Program-made: the position numbers and the translations under genes | Source: Nocardioides sp. InS609-2 | GTDB lineage: Bacteria > Actinomycetota > Actinomycetes > Propionibacteriales > Nocardioidaceae | Reading direction: 5' to 3' | NCBI RefSeq assembly: GCF_023208195.1 | Contig: NZ_CP060034.1 | Span: 1,178,001 to 1,242,000, forward strand | Length of the DNA: 64,000 nucleotides | Shown here: piece after piece, positions 28,604-38,962 of the stretch | Position numbering within the stretch: position 1 is the first letter of the stretch | Layout: every line of letters begins with the position of its first letter | Notes under the pieces: generated by a model | Told to the model about the DNA's origin: nothing | Seen by the model: the letters and a program-made list of their open reading frames with translations, nothing else | The model's database searches: none

Positions 28604-29020
28604 TCACGCCGCGGACTCCTGGCGCACCTCCTCGACCGGCTGGTCGGCAGGCTGCTCGACCGGACGCGGCGGCCGGCTGAAGTCCGCGCGCCCTCGCGAG
28701 AGGTCATGCCCGATCGTCGCGGCCACCACGACGTGCCTGGTGGAGCTGGTGCCGTCGGGCCGGTCCCACGTCTCGGCGACGAGCCGGCCCGTGACCAGCA
28801 CCGGCTGGCCGCGCCGGACGCTGGCCGCGACATTCTCGGCGAGCGTGCGCCAGGCCTTCACGGAGTACCAGATGGTCTCCTGGTCCTCCCAGGTGCCGTC
28901 CTTGAGGCGGCGCGGAGTGCTGCCGACGCGCAGGGTCGCCACGGGCGTGCCCGTGGTGGTGTGGTTGAGCTCGACGTTGCCGCCGACCCAGCCGGTGAAG
29001 GTGATCATCGTGTCGTTCAT
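28604..29020 (-). CDS. ssb: Single-stranded DNA-binding protein (SsbB-like)
   Basis: 138 residues with one OB fold: ITFTGWVGGNVELNHT, ATLRVGSTPRRL, ETIWYSVKAWRTLAENVAAS, GQPVLVTGRL. The C-terminus lacks the acidic DDDIPF tip of housekeeping SSB, so it is the second, SsbB-type paralogue. ATG has GAGGA 7 nt upstream. Its place beside ettA matches Rv2478c. Confidence 0.9.
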   Translation of the reverse strand: MNDTMITFTGWVGGNVELNHTTTGTPVATLRVGSTPRRLKDGTWEDQETIWYSVKAWRTLAENVAASVRRGQPVLVTGRLVAETWDRPDGTSSTRHVVVAATIGHDLSRGRADFSRPPRPVEQPADQPVEEVRQESAA

Positions 29021-29170
29021 CGTGACGTCCTCAGTGGTGGGAGCAGCGACGCGGTTGCGTCGCAGCAACCAGAGTCCGCACGACCACCGACGGGCACGAC
29101 GACACCGCCGACGCCCTGTGGACAACCGCGAAAACACGGTCCCTGTGGACGGTTTGCGGCCCGCTACGGC

Positions 29171-30826
29171 TCAGCGCAGGGCTGCGTCGAGCCCGGAGCG
29201 CGCCGAGGAGTACGCCGCGAGCTCGGCCTCGACCGGCTCCACGACCAGCTCGCGGGAGACCTCCGAGATCGCTCCGCGCAGCTGCTTGTCTGCGGCTCGC
29301 GCGCGCCCGCGTGCGGTGAGCCCCACGAGCACCCGGCACAGCAGTGCCAGCAGCACACCGGCCAGCACTCCGCCGAGGAGCAACAACGCCGGCACCGCCA
29401 AACCGGCCACCTCAGGTGTCGGCACGTCGTTGATCTGCAGGTAGGCGCCGAACGCCAGCAGACCGAGCCAGACCGCGCCCACCACAGCAGTGATGATGAG
29501 CAGCCACTGCAGCACGCGCACCAGGCCGGCCCAGATCGGGATCCTGGTCGCGCCCAGGTCGGAGCCGGCGAGAGCTTTGTCGAGGCGGTCGCCGAGGTCG
29601 TCGAGGCGGGTGGTCGACGCGCGGCGTACGGCGCTCGCCCACGGCCGTGCGAGACCCTCGGACACCTGGTCGGCCAGCGCGCGCACCTCGGTGTCGACGC
29701 GGGCACGCTGCACCTGGGTAGCCTGTGGCATCGACGTGCGGGCCGTGCCGGTGAGCGCCTTGCCGGCGCTGCCGAGGTCGAGATGCAGTCGCTTGAGCGG
29801 GTCGGGCTTGAGCCTGGAGAGCCACGACGTGACCGGCCAGCCGGTGGCCCGGTTGGCGCGCAGACGGGTGGAGTCCTCGACGGCCTTCACCACCGTCGGC
29901 ACACCTGCCGCCTCGGCGAAGGCGTCGTCGAGCGCGGTTACGCGATCCTTGGCGAGGCGGCGCACCTTGCCCTCGCCGGTGGCTTCCTGCAGCTTCGTGG
30001 CCGCAGCCTTGATGTCGGCCTCGAGCCGCTGGCGGGTGGCCTTCTTGGCCGCGACCCGCTTGGCGATCTCGGTGCGGAGCTCGTCGACGCCCCAGCCCTC
30101 GCGGGCGCTCACGCCCAGCACCGGCACACCGGCAAGGCCGTCGGCGGCGAGCAGGCGACGTACGTCGTCGAGCATCGCCTCACGGCGACCCTCGGGCACC
30201 ACGTCAATCTGGTTGAGCACGACCAGCACCACCTCCTGGTGGTTGGCCAGCGGCTTGAGGTAGCGGTCGTGGACCGCGGCGTCGGCGTACTTCTGCGGGT
30301 CGAGCACCCACACGAGCGTGTCGGCCAGCTGGACGAGCCGGTCGACCTCGAGGTGGTGCGACACCTCGGTCGAGTCGTGGTCGGGCAGGTCGAGCAGGAC
30401 GACGCCCTGGAGCATCTTGTCCTCGCGGCCACTGGAGAGCAGCGAGTCGCGGGTCACCTGGTGACGCGCGGGGATGCCGAGCCACTCGAGGAGCTCGGAG
30501 GCTCCCTCGCTCCCCCAGACACACGCACTCGCCCACGACGTGGTGGGACGACGTACGCCGACGGCCGAGAGCTCGAGCTCGGTCAGCGCGTTGAAGGTCG
30601 ACGACTTTCCGGAGCCGGTGGCACCGGCGATCGCCACGACGGTGTGGTCGGCGGAGAGCCGCAGGCGGCTGGCTGCCCGGTCGGCGACGACATGCGCTTC
30701 CTCGACGACCTGGTGGTCGACGCGACCCCGTGAGGCCGTGACGGCCTGCTCGAGTCCGGTGATGCGCGTCCCGATGTCGGAACTGCGAGTCACCAGCTTT
30801 TTGGCTCCCTCGAGCACGGAGGTCAT
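29171..30826 (-). CDS. Dynamin-like/YfjP-family membrane GTPase
   Basis: 551 residues. G1 P-loop GATGSGKSSTF, G3 LDLPDHDS, G4 LNQID, then a long helical region and two adjacent C-terminal transmembrane helices (VLQWLLIITAVVGAVWLGLLAF and AVPALLLLGGVLAGVLLALL). It is the last gene of prsW-GTPase-GTPase. Paired dynamin-like GTPases of this kind (DynA/DynB) stabilise FtsZ rings in Streptomyces; whether these are orthologues is uncertain. The stop of the upstream GTPase is 39 nt away. Confidence 0.8.
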   Translation of the reverse strand: MTSVLEGAKKLVTRSSDIGTRITGLEQAVTASRGRVDHQVVEEAHVVADRAASRLRLSADHTVVAIAGATGSGKSSTFNALTELELSAVGVRRPTTSWASACVWGSEGASELLEWLGIPARHQVTRDSLLSSGREDKMLQGVVLLDLPDHDSTEVSHHLEVDRLVQLADTLVWVLDPQKYADAAVHDRYLKPLANHQEVVLVVLNQIDVVPEGRREAMLDDVRRLLAADGLAGVPVLGVSAREGWGVDELRTEIAKRVAAKKATRQRLEADIKAAATKLQEATGEGKVRRLAKDRVTALDDAFAEAAGVPTVVKAVEDSTRLRANRATGWPVTSWLSRLKPDPLKRLHLDLGSAGKALTGTARTSMPQATQVQRARVDTEVRALADQVSEGLARPWASAVRRASTTRLDDLGDRLDKALAGSDLGATRIPIWAGLVRVLQWLLIITAVVGAVWLGLLAFGAYLQINDVPTPEVAGLAVPALLLLGGVLAGVLLALLCRVLVGLTARGRARAADKQLRGAISEVSRELVVEPVEAELAAYSSARSGLDAALR

Positions 30827-30865
30827 GGTCTCCCTCGGCGGCAGTCCGGTAATGGCTGGACCAGC

Positions 30866-32689
30866 CTATTGGTCCGGGCTCGATCCTCCCGATTCCTGGT
30901 CGACCGAAAGGACATTTGTTGGCTCCTTGCGCTGGGCCGCGAAGCGCAGGTCGTCGACCCGGCGCGAGGCCTGCCGCAGCGCTTCGGGGGCTTCGGGCGA
31001 CACCGGGAGTCCGTCGAGGAGGTCGAGGTAGCGGCGCCGTTCGGACTCCAGAAGGTCGCGGACGCGGACTTCGAGATCCTTGCGGGCGCGCTCGGCGAGG
31101 GTGCGCACGGCCTGGTCGCCGAAGACCGCCTCCAACAGCTTCTGACCGAGCACCGCGGAGCCACCGGCGATGCCGGCCTCGGCGCCCGTCACTCCCGCTG
31201 TGTGCGCGAAGACGACGACCATCAGGGCCACCGACAGCCCGTTGACGCCGAAGGCCAGGAACCGAGCGGTGGAGCGCTTGTCGGCACCTTCGCTGCGTAC
31301 CATGTCGAGGACCCCGGACTGCCAGTCACGGACCGTGCGCTCGGCCCTGCGGCGGAAGTCGCGGGAGGCCCGACCGAGGTCCTCACCGGCGTCGGAGAGG
31401 AGAGCCTGCCCGGAGGCCATCGACTGCCACGAACCCTCAGCTCGCTCGGCCGCGGCCTCGGCGTGCTCGAGGATCAGCGTCTCCAGGCCGGACTCCACAG
31501 CCACGGTCACCCGCTCGGCCTGCTGCGGCTTGCCGCGTACGGCGTTCACGATGCGGTCGCGGATCCAGCCGACCCGGTTCTCGAGCGACTTCAACAGCTC
31601 GCCCGTGCCGACGAACTCCTGCCAGCGGGCCAGCACCTCGCCGCGCAGCAGCGTGCCGTCGGCGGATGCCGCAACGATCTCGGCGATGCTCGCGTCGTAG
31701 GCCTTGTTGGCGTCCTCGCGCAGCCGTCGTACGGCATCGACCTGCTCGGTTGCAGCGTCCGCCACCGGGTGGGTACGACGCGTGAGATTGCGGATCGCGC
31801 CGTCGAGGGTCTGCTTGACGACCGCCGTGCGGGCCTCGGCATCGGCCGCGAGCGACTCGAGCCAGCCGCGGATGTCGGAGACGGAAGCGGCGGGCAGCAG
31901 GCCCTCGGCGTTGACGCCCCCCTCGGTGACGGTGAACAGCGGGGAGTCCTTGAGACCACGGCTGGCGAGCATCCGGGCCAGATGGGTGGAGACGGTCTCG
32001 ACGGCGTCGGGCGGCGTGCGGTCGAGCACGATCGCGACAGCGGCGGAGCGTTCGGCGGCCCGGCGCAGGAATTCCCACGGCACCTGGTCGGCGTAGCGCG
32101 CGGCGGAGGTGACGAACAGCCACAGGTCGGCGGCCGCGAGCAGCTGGGCGGCCAGGGTGCGGTTGCGCTCCTCGACCGAGTCGATGTCGGGTGCGTCGAG
32201 GATCGCGAGGCCGGCCGGGATCTCGTCGGAGGCGACCAGCTGGAGCGCCTCGGGGTCGTTGGTCGACCGGGTCACCCGCTCGAGATCGGGCAGCAACCGG
32301 TCCTGGCCGAACCAGTGAGCATCGGCGGGGTTGTGCACCAGCACGGGCGAACGCGTCGTGGGGCGGAGCACGCCCGGCTCGGTCACCCGGCGACCGACGA
32401 GCGAGTTGACGAGCGTCGACTTGCCGGCGCCGGTCGAGCCGCCGACCACGGCCAGCATCGGCGCCTCGATGGTCATCAGTCGCGGGATGACGTAGTCCTC
32501 GAGCTGGTCGACCATCTCGCGCTGCGACTGCCGCTGCTCCTCGACCCCCGGGATCTCCAGCGGCAGGCCGATCTCCTGCAGGGAGCCGCGCAGCCGGACG
32601 AGCGCCGTCAGCATGCGGTTGCTGGCGGCGTCACCGTCCTGCGCGTCGGTTGCCCCGCGTCTTGCGCCGTGGCGAGGGGTGTCGCTCAT
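30866..32689 (-). CDS. Dynamin-like GTPase, partner of the downstream GTPase
   Basis: 607 residues. G1 GGSTGAGKSTLVNSLVG, G3 LDAPDIDSVEERN, G4-like VLDRTPP, long helical stalk, and a C-terminal hydrophobic hairpin (FLAFGVNGLSVALMVVVFAH and AEAGIAGGSAVLGQKLL) expected to insert in the membrane. Its ATG overlaps the prsW stop (ATGA), showing translational coupling. The pair likely assembles as a heteromer on the inner membrane, by analogy with Streptomyces DynA/DynB. Confidence 0.8.
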   Translation of the reverse strand: MSDTPRHGARRGATDAQDGDAASNRMLTALVRLRGSLQEIGLPLEIPGVEEQRQSQREMVDQLEDYVIPRLMTIEAPMLAVVGGSTGAGKSTLVNSLVGRRVTEPGVLRPTTRSPVLVHNPADAHWFGQDRLLPDLERVTRSTNDPEALQLVASDEIPAGLAILDAPDIDSVEERNRTLAAQLLAAADLWLFVTSAARYADQVPWEFLRRAAERSAAVAIVLDRTPPDAVETVSTHLARMLASRGLKDSPLFTVTEGGVNAEGLLPAASVSDIRGWLESLAADAEARTAVVKQTLDGAIRNLTRRTHPVADAATEQVDAVRRLREDANKAYDASIAEIVAASADGTLLRGEVLARWQEFVGTGELLKSLENRVGWIRDRIVNAVRGKPQQAERVTVAVESGLETLILEHAEAAAERAEGSWQSMASGQALLSDAGEDLGRASRDFRRRAERTVRDWQSGVLDMVRSEGADKRSTARFLAFGVNGLSVALMVVVFAHTAGVTGAEAGIAGGSAVLGQKLLEAVFGDQAVRTLAERARKDLEVRVRDLLESERRRYLDLLDGLPVSPEAPEALRQASRRVDDLRFAAQRKEPTNVLSVDQESGGSSPDQ

Positions 32690-33819
32690 CGGGTGGGTAC
32701 CACCTGTCCAGGGAAGGAGATATAGGGACGAACGGCACCCAGCCGGTCGACGTACTGCTGTCCGCGCACCTCGAAGTCGGGCGGCGGCGTACCTCGAAGG
32801 TACCGATGATGCAGGAAGCCCAGCTCCACCGCGGCTTGCTGATAGTCGCGCATCGCGCGCTCGCCGGCCTCACCGCCGACCTCGCGGGCGTGCGCGCGGC
32901 CCGCGCGGCGGGCGCCGAGACCGACCAGCCAGGGGATGTCGGTCGCAGGCAGCAGGCCACGGCGGGCAGCGTCGTTCAGAGCTGCGGTGAGCATGACCTG
33001 CTCGGACCGCCGTCGCCACACGGCGAACAGCATCAGCGCGACGAAGGCCGGTGCCATCAGGGTGAGATAGACACTCGCGAAGTTGTCGATGCCGCCGAGG
33101 GTTGCGGAATTCCACAGGCCGTGCGCGAGCACGGCGACGGCGTAACCCGTCAGCGGGAAGAGCCATCGGCCGAGGCCGGTGCGGCTGGAGACCGCGAGAC
33201 CGACACCGATTCCGGTGAACGCGGTGAAGAGCGGGTGCGCAAACGGACTCACCAGGCAGCGCACGACGAAGGTGCCGGTGAGCGCCTCGGTGCCGCCCGG
33301 GCCGATGCCGTCGGTGCCGTTGTAGGCCGCGGCGAGATAGAGGATGTTCTCGGTGAAGGCGAAGCCGACGCCGACCAGGCCGGCATAGACGATGCCGTCG
33401 AGGACGCCGTCGAGCTCGTGCCGGCGCCACCACAGGAGAAGGAAGAGGAAGAGGCCCTTGGTCGCCTCCTCGGTCACCGGCGCGACGACCGCGAGCATGC
33501 TCATGTCGTCGAAGCCACCCAGCCAGCCGCCGACGCCCTGCAACACCAGCGCGGCGGCGGTCGCGACGACGGCCCCCCACACCAGGCCGGCGATGAGCAG
33601 ACTGCGCGGCTCGGGTTCGTAGCGGTCGAGCCACAGGAAGCAGCCGACCAGCGGACCCACCGGAAGCGCGGCAAGGGCGGTCGCCAGCAGGAGCGACCCG
33701 GGAGCCCCCGACAGGGCGATGACGAGGCCCATCGCGAGGGCTCCGGCGAGCGAGAGCACCGTGACGACGACGGTGAAGGCAACTCCGTCTCGACGGGTCT
33801 CTCGACGGTACGCGACCAT
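32686..33819 (-). CDS. PrsW-family intramembrane metalloprotease
   Basis: 377 residues with about eight to nine transmembrane helices. Family motifs are visible: EEATKGLF (first glutamate pair), FAFTENILY, and metal-ligand His residues in SPFAHPLFTAFTGIG and LAHGLWN. B. subtilis PrsW cleaves an anti-sigma factor; no substrate is evident here. The start has TAGGCT and a 7-nt spacer, so it is leaderless and heads the three-gene unit with the dynamin-like GTPases. Confidence 0.88.
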   Translation of the reverse strand: MVAYRRETRRDGVAFTVVVTVLSLAGALAMGLVIALSGAPGSLLLATALAALPVGPLVGCFLWLDRYEPEPRSLLIAGLVWGAVVATAAALVLQGVGGWLGGFDDMSMLAVVAPVTEEATKGLFLFLLLWWRRHELDGVLDGIVYAGLVGVGFAFTENILYLAAAYNGTDGIGPGGTEALTGTFVVRCLVSPFAHPLFTAFTGIGVGLAVSSRTGLGRWLFPLTGYAVAVLAHGLWNSATLGGIDNFASVYLTLMAPAFVALMLFAVWRRRSEQVMLTAALNDAARRGLLPATDIPWLVGLGARRAGRAHAREVGGEAGERAMRDYQQAAVELGFLHHRYLRGTPPPDFEVRGQQYVDRLGAVRPYISFPGQVVPTR

Positions 33820-33879
33820 GGGCGGCAGCCTATCCGAGCAGCTCGGAGCCGACCCCATGCACGGCGTAGAGTGCGGTCT

Positions 33880-35298
<1,419 letters not shown>

Positions 35299-35305
35299 CC
35301 AGTCC

Positions 35306-36463
35306 ATGGAGTGCCACCACTACGACGCCTTCCGGTGTCGCTCCTGCACCCTGCTCGAGATCGGGTACGACGACCAGGTGCGCGACAAGGAACTGCACTG
35401 TCGCTCGCTCGTCGCCTCCCCCGGGCTGACGTGGCTGCCGGCGGTGACCGGCCCGGAGTCGGCGTTCCGCAACAAGGCCAAGATGGTCGTGGCGGGCACC
35501 GTCGACGCACCGACGATCGGGATCCTCGACCCGTCGGGTGACGGCGTCGACCTGCGCGACTGCGGGCTGCACTCCCCCGGGCTCCAGGCCGTGCTGCCGG
35601 TGCTCGCGACGTTCGTCGCGACGGCCCGGCTGGCGCCGTACGACATCGGGACGAGGCAGGGCGAGCTCAAGCACCTGCTGGTGACGGAGGCGCCGTCGGG
35701 TGAGCTGATGGTGCGGTTCGTGCTGCGGTCGCAGGAGCCGGTGACCCGGATCCGCAAGCACCTGCCGGTCCTGCTCGACGAGCTGCCGCAGGTCTGCGTG
35801 GTGTCGGTGAACCTGCAGCCGGAGCACAAGGCGGTGCTGGAGGGCGAGCGCGAGATCGTGCTGACGCCGGCCGAGACGCTGACGATGCGGGTCGGCGACC
35901 TCGATCTCCACCTGCAGCCGCAGTCGTTCTTCCAGACCAACACGGTGGTGGCCACGTCGCTCTACCAGCAGGCAGCTTCGTGGGTCTCCGACCTGGCGCC
36001 TGCCTCGCTCTGGGACCTCTACTGCGGAGTCGGTGGCTTCGCGCTGCACTGCGGCTCTCCTGAGGAGCCGAGGGACGAGGCGTCTCGAAGGGCTGCGCCG
36101 GGCCGGGAGGTGACCGGCATCGAGGTGAGTACGTCGGCCGTCGAGTCCGCGGCGCTCACGGCCGCCGAGTCGGGGCTCACCGGAGTCACGTTCGTCGCTG
36201 CTGACGCCACGGCGTACGCGGTGGGTTCGTCGGCCGCGCCGGAGCTGGTCATCGTGAACCCACCACGCCGCGGCATCGGGCCCGAGCTCGCGACGTGGCT
36301 CGAGGCATCAGACGTGCGGCACGTCGTCTACTCGAGCTGCAACGCCGAGTCGCTCGCTCGGGACCTCGCACTGATGCCGTCACTGCGGCCGGTCGAGGCG
36401 GTGCTCCTCGACATGTTCCCGCAGACGCGGCACTACGAAGTGATGATGCTGCTCTCGCGCTGA
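35306..36463 (+). CDS. rlmC: 23S rRNA (uracil-747-C5)-methyltransferase RlmC
   Basis: 385 residues. The N-terminal Fe-S cluster motif (MECHHYDAFRCRSC), FRNKAKMVV, QPQSFFQTN, SAM-binding DLYCGVGGFALHC, NPPRRGIG and the catalytic SSCN all align with E. coli RlmC as I remember it. Between ALHC and REVTGIE there are about 13 extra residues (PEEPRDEASRRAA) encoded by an interspersed repeat that has inserted in frame; this lies in the loop after the SAM glycine motif. The start is 7 nt after the pepP stop. Confidence 0.93.
   Translation: MECHHYDAFRCRSCTLLEIGYDDQVRDKELHCRSLVASPGLTWLPAVTGPESAFRNKAKMVVAGTVDAPTIGILDPSGDGVDLRDCGLHSPGLQAVLPVLATFVATARLAPYDIGTRQGELKHLLVTEAPSGELMVRFVLRSQEPVTRIRKHLPVLLDELPQVCVVSVNLQPEHKAVLEGEREIVLTPAETLTMRVGDLDLHLQPQSFFQTNTVVATSLYQQAASWVSDLAPASLWDLYCGVGGFALHCGSPEEPRDEASRRAAPGREVTGIEVSTSAVESAALTAAESGLTGVTFVAADATAYAVGSSAAPELVIVNPPRRGIGPELATWLEASDVRHVVYSSCNAESLARDLALMPSLRPVEAVLLDMFPQTRHYEVMMLLSR
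36057..36093. repeat. Interspersed repeat inserted in the rlmC coding sequence
   Basis: CTCCTGAGGAGCCGAGGGAC followed by GAGGCGTCTCGAAGGGC, the CCTTCGAGAC...CTCAGGAG type of short repeat I recall from Nocardioides-like genomes. The length keeps the reading frame. Confidence 0.65.
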
Positions 36464-37323
36464 CCGCGCCGGGCACGGACCGCGACCAGCACCGTCGGCG
36501 CCACGAGAGCTGCGAGGACCAGGGTCCACACCGTGCCGCTTCCCGCGATCGATCCGACGGTGGTGACGGCCGGGCCGAGGGCGTCCCCGAGGACCGACCC
36601 GGCCGGGGTCAGCGCCAGGGCCGCCCCGAGCAGCGACCCCGAGATGACTGCCATGACCGTCCGACCGCGTCGTCTGGCGATGGCGATGCAGATCAGGGCG
36701 GCGATGACTGCGGGCACCGCGGCGACCACCGCAGCACCGAGCGTGAGCCTACGGACGGACTCGAGGCCGGAGGTGATGTCCTCGTCCATCGGGCCGACCC
36801 CGTCGACCTCAGGACTCGTGGCACCGGTGGCGAGCTGCTCCAGCACGGCTGCTGCGTCCCCCGTCGCGGCGGACTGCTCGGCTGGGTCGTTCAGCTGGTC
36901 ACTCACCACCGCGAGGAACGGTCGTGCGTCGAGGGTGCCGTCGACCACCCGAAGGTCGATGAGCGATCGCTCGACCTCGGCCGAGGCGAGTACGTCGTCC
37001 AGCGTGCGCACGAGCTGTTGCCTCTCGGCCGGCTGGAGGTCTCGCTCCAGCTTCTCCTCGACGTCGGACACCAGCGACTCGGCCGCCTCGTCGCGCAGCT
37101 GCGGCACCGCCAACGCCACCGCCGCGACCCGGCCAGGGTGGTCGGGCGACGTCACGTGCACGGCAGCCACCACCAGCAGCCAGCTGACAGACAGCAGGGC
37201 CACCGCGATCAGGCCGATCAGTCCGGCCAAACCGGTGCGAACCCAGTCCACACCGCTCGTCCCACCGCTGCCCGGGCGCCACCGGTCGTCCACCGCTCCC
37301 GGATGCCCGGGGTCGTGGCTCAC
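36433..37323 (-). CDS. Multi-pass membrane protein of unknown function
   Basis: 296 residues: a Gly-rich N-terminus, TM1 (TGLAGLIGLIAVALLSVSWLLVVAAV), a large extracytoplasmic helical domain with repeated Leu/Glu/Asp heptads, and three more helices at the C-terminus. The layout resembles phage-infection-like or integral membrane sensor proteins, but I do not recognise a family. The GTG start overlaps the HIT gene stop (GTGA) and the end overlaps rlmC by 31 nt. Confidence 0.65.
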   Translation of the reverse strand: MSHDPGHPGAVDDRWRPGSGGTSGVDWVRTGLAGLIGLIAVALLSVSWLLVVAAVHVTSPDHPGRVAAVALAVPQLRDEAAESLVSDVEEKLERDLQPAERQQLVRTLDDVLASAEVERSLIDLRVVDGTLDARPFLAVVSDQLNDPAEQSAATGDAAAVLEQLATGATSPEVDGVGPMDEDITSGLESVRRLTLGAAVVAAVPAVIAALICIAIARRRGRTVMAVISGSLLGAALALTPAGSVLGDALGPAVTTVGSIAGSGTVWTLVLAALVAPTVLVAVRARRGQRESSIITS

Positions 37324-37658
37324 GCGTCCCGCTTCGGCCCGGCGTGCACATGCACGTGCAGGTGCTTGGAGTCCTGGTAGCGGCCGAGGTTCGTGAGGAC
37401 CGCCGCCTCGCCGTACTCCTCCTCGACCTCCCGTGCCACCCGCAGCACCACCTCGAACAGCTCACGCGCCACCACCTCGTCGTCCTGGGTGATCGTGGTG
37501 AAGGACCCGATGTGGCGCTTGGGTACGACGACCACGTGATGGCGCCAGTGCGGCCGGGTGTGGTGGAAGGCGAGCACCTCGTGGGACTCGTGGACAACGT
37601 CGAGCTTCTGCGTGCGCGGGATCGCCACGTCGCAGTAGAAGTCGGTGCCGGCATACAT
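37320..37658 (-). CDS. HIT-family nucleotide hydrolase
   Basis: 112 residues with the histidine triad HLHVHVH, plus FHHTRPHWRHHVVVVPKRHI and LTNLGRYQDSKH. Probably hydrolyses nucleotide-phosphoramidates or diadenosine polyphosphates. ATG at 37658 has TAGCGT and a 7-nt spacer (leaderless); a GTG three codons upstream overlaps that spacer and is rejected. Coupled to the downstream membrane protein. Confidence 0.9.
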   Translation of the reverse strand: MYAGTDFYCDVAIPRTQKLDVVHESHEVLAFHHTRPHWRHHVVVVPKRHIGSFTTITQDDEVVARELFEVVLRVAREVEEEYGEAAVLTNLGRYQDSKHLHVHVHAGPKRDA

Positions 37659-37701
37659 GGCAGTCACGCTAACCGTCGTCGACCGCTCGAGAGGCTGAAA
37701 C

Positions 37702-37959
37702 GTGCGCTCGCTGTTCAGCCCGAGCCCCAGCCAGGTCGTGATCCACCTCGGCGTCGTCCCGATCCGTGCCTACGCATCCGGGCGGATGTGGATCGAGAAC
37801 ATCAGGATCGATCCCGTCCGCTTCGACGACATCTTCGGGTTGCGGCTCATCGTGTGGGTCTCGATGGCGGCCATCGCGATCGCCGGGGTCTGCCTCTGGC
37901 GCCTGCGCCGCAAGTACGGGGCAGAGGACGATGCGTTGTACCGGCACGCCGCCAGCTAG
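37702..37959 (+). pseudogene. lgt: lgt remnant with internal deletion (prolipoprotein diacylglyceryl transferase)
   Basis: An 85-codon frame joins the N-terminus of Lgt (SPSPSQVVIHLGVVPIRAYA) directly to its C-terminal segment (GRMWIENIRIDPVRFDDIFG, then LRLIVWVSM and a final transmembrane helix). About 200 residues containing most of the membrane core and catalytic arginines are missing; the junction is near 37777. It still has a GTG start but no clear ribosome-binding site. It cannot be an active Lgt; a complete copy must exist elsewhere. The alternative, an unrelated small membrane protein, is unlikely given both matches. Confidence 0.7.
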
Positions 37960-37968
37960 GTTCAGGCC

Positions 37969-38568
37969 GTGGATGAAGTTGCCTGGATCGAAGCCCGCAC
38001 GCTCGACACCGAGACCGCCCGGGAGACGTGGGCACTGGCCGCCCGACACATCCTGTCGGACACCGCGGCCGACTACCACGCGGTGATCACCGTCGCCGAG
38101 CTTGCCGAGGCCGTGCAGCAACGCACCCGCATCCGCAACCGCCAGGCGGCCGGACTGTGGCTCGGCGACGTGCTGTACCGGGTCGCGAGGGCGTGCCAAC
38201 AGCGCCGCGAGCCGCTGCTCGGCGCGCTCTGTGTCGGCCCCGGCGGACAGATGAGCGACTGGTACGCCGACACCGTGGCCACGGTCCGCGGTGACACGGT
38301 CACCGACCCGGAGCAGCACGCGGCGGAGGAGCGGCTCGACTGCTACCGCGTGCACGGGGCCGAGCTGCCGCCCGGCGGTGGAGAGCCGGCGCTTCCACCT
38401 CGAGCCCAACCAGTACGCCGAGCGGCCGGCACGAGCCGTCCCAGGAGCCCAGCCGCACCGGCAACCCGTCGCACGACGGCACGCAAGCCCGAACCGGCAC
38501 CGGCTCCCCTCTGCCCGACCTGCTTCATGGTGCTGCCATCGACCGGGATCTGCGACAACTGCGACTGA
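37969..38568 (+). CDS. Hypothetical protein with C-terminal zinc-ribbon-like motif
   Basis: 199 residues. A helical N-terminal domain (WIEARTLDTETARETWALAARHI, AGLWLGDVLYRVARACQ) is followed by a Pro/Ala/Arg-rich linker and a CPTC...CDNC tail that could bind zinc. The GTG start lies 6 nt after TAGGTT: leaderless. I do not recognise the family. Confidence 0.65.
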   Translation: MDEVAWIEARTLDTETARETWALAARHILSDTAADYHAVITVAELAEAVQQRTRIRNRQAAGLWLGDVLYRVARACQQRREPLLGALCVGPGGQMSDWYADTVATVRGDTVTDPEQHAAEERLDCYRVHGAELPPGGGEPALPPRAQPVRRAAGTSRPRSPAAPATRRTTARKPEPAPAPLCPTCFMVLPSTGICDNCD

Positions 38569-38598
38569 GCTCGTGGAATCGCGGGCTACTCTCGGGAC

Positions 38599-38883
38599 AT
38601 GTCCACGGTGTGGGTGGTAGGCCCGGCGGCCGTCGTACTTCTCGTTCTCGCGCTCTGGGCCGGGCACCGGACCCTGACCTCGCCGCGTGCTCGAACCGGC
38701 GGGGTGAGGGACGCGATGGGAAACTTCATCGACGTCTTCGACCCGGCGCGCTCCCGGGCCGACCTCGACCTCGAGAGCAGGAAGAACCAGGGAGCGCTGC
38801 TCCCCTCACCGGACGACGACGACCGCCCGATGTGGACAGTCGACCTCCACCGCAACCGGATCACGATCCCGCGACACCGCTAG
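38599..38883 (+). CDS. Small single-pass membrane protein (DUF6191-like)
   Basis: 94 residues: N-terminal transmembrane helix (VWVVGPAAVVLLVLALWAG), then a conserved-looking GNFIDVFDPARSRADLDLE segment and an acidic tail. It resembles the DUF6191 family of actinobacteria from memory; function unknown. TACTCT sits 6 nt upstream of ATG, consistent with a leaderless gene. Confidence 0.7.
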   Translation: MSTVWVVGPAAVVLLVLALWAGHRTLTSPRARTGGVRDAMGNFIDVFDPARSRADLDLESRKNQGALLPSPDDDDRPMWTVDLHRNRITIPRHR

Positions 38884-38900
38884 GGCTTCAGTGCCGTACC

Positions 38901-38923
38901 CAGGTGTCACGGGGTGGCACCTG
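38901..38923 (+). terminator. Hairpin after the DUF6191-like gene
   Basis: CAGGTGTCAC / GTGGCACCTG form a 10-bp stem with one G-U pair and a GGG loop, 17 nt past the stop. There is no U-tract; it separates the gene from tRNA-Arg. Confidence 0.5.
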
Positions 38924-38962
38924 CGTAACGCACTCCGTGATCCGTCACAATGGTCGCGCCCA

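Noticed and set aside
32650..33879. Upstream extension of the pepP reading frame
   Set aside because: The extension is antisense to prsW; a leaderless promoter places the start at 33880.
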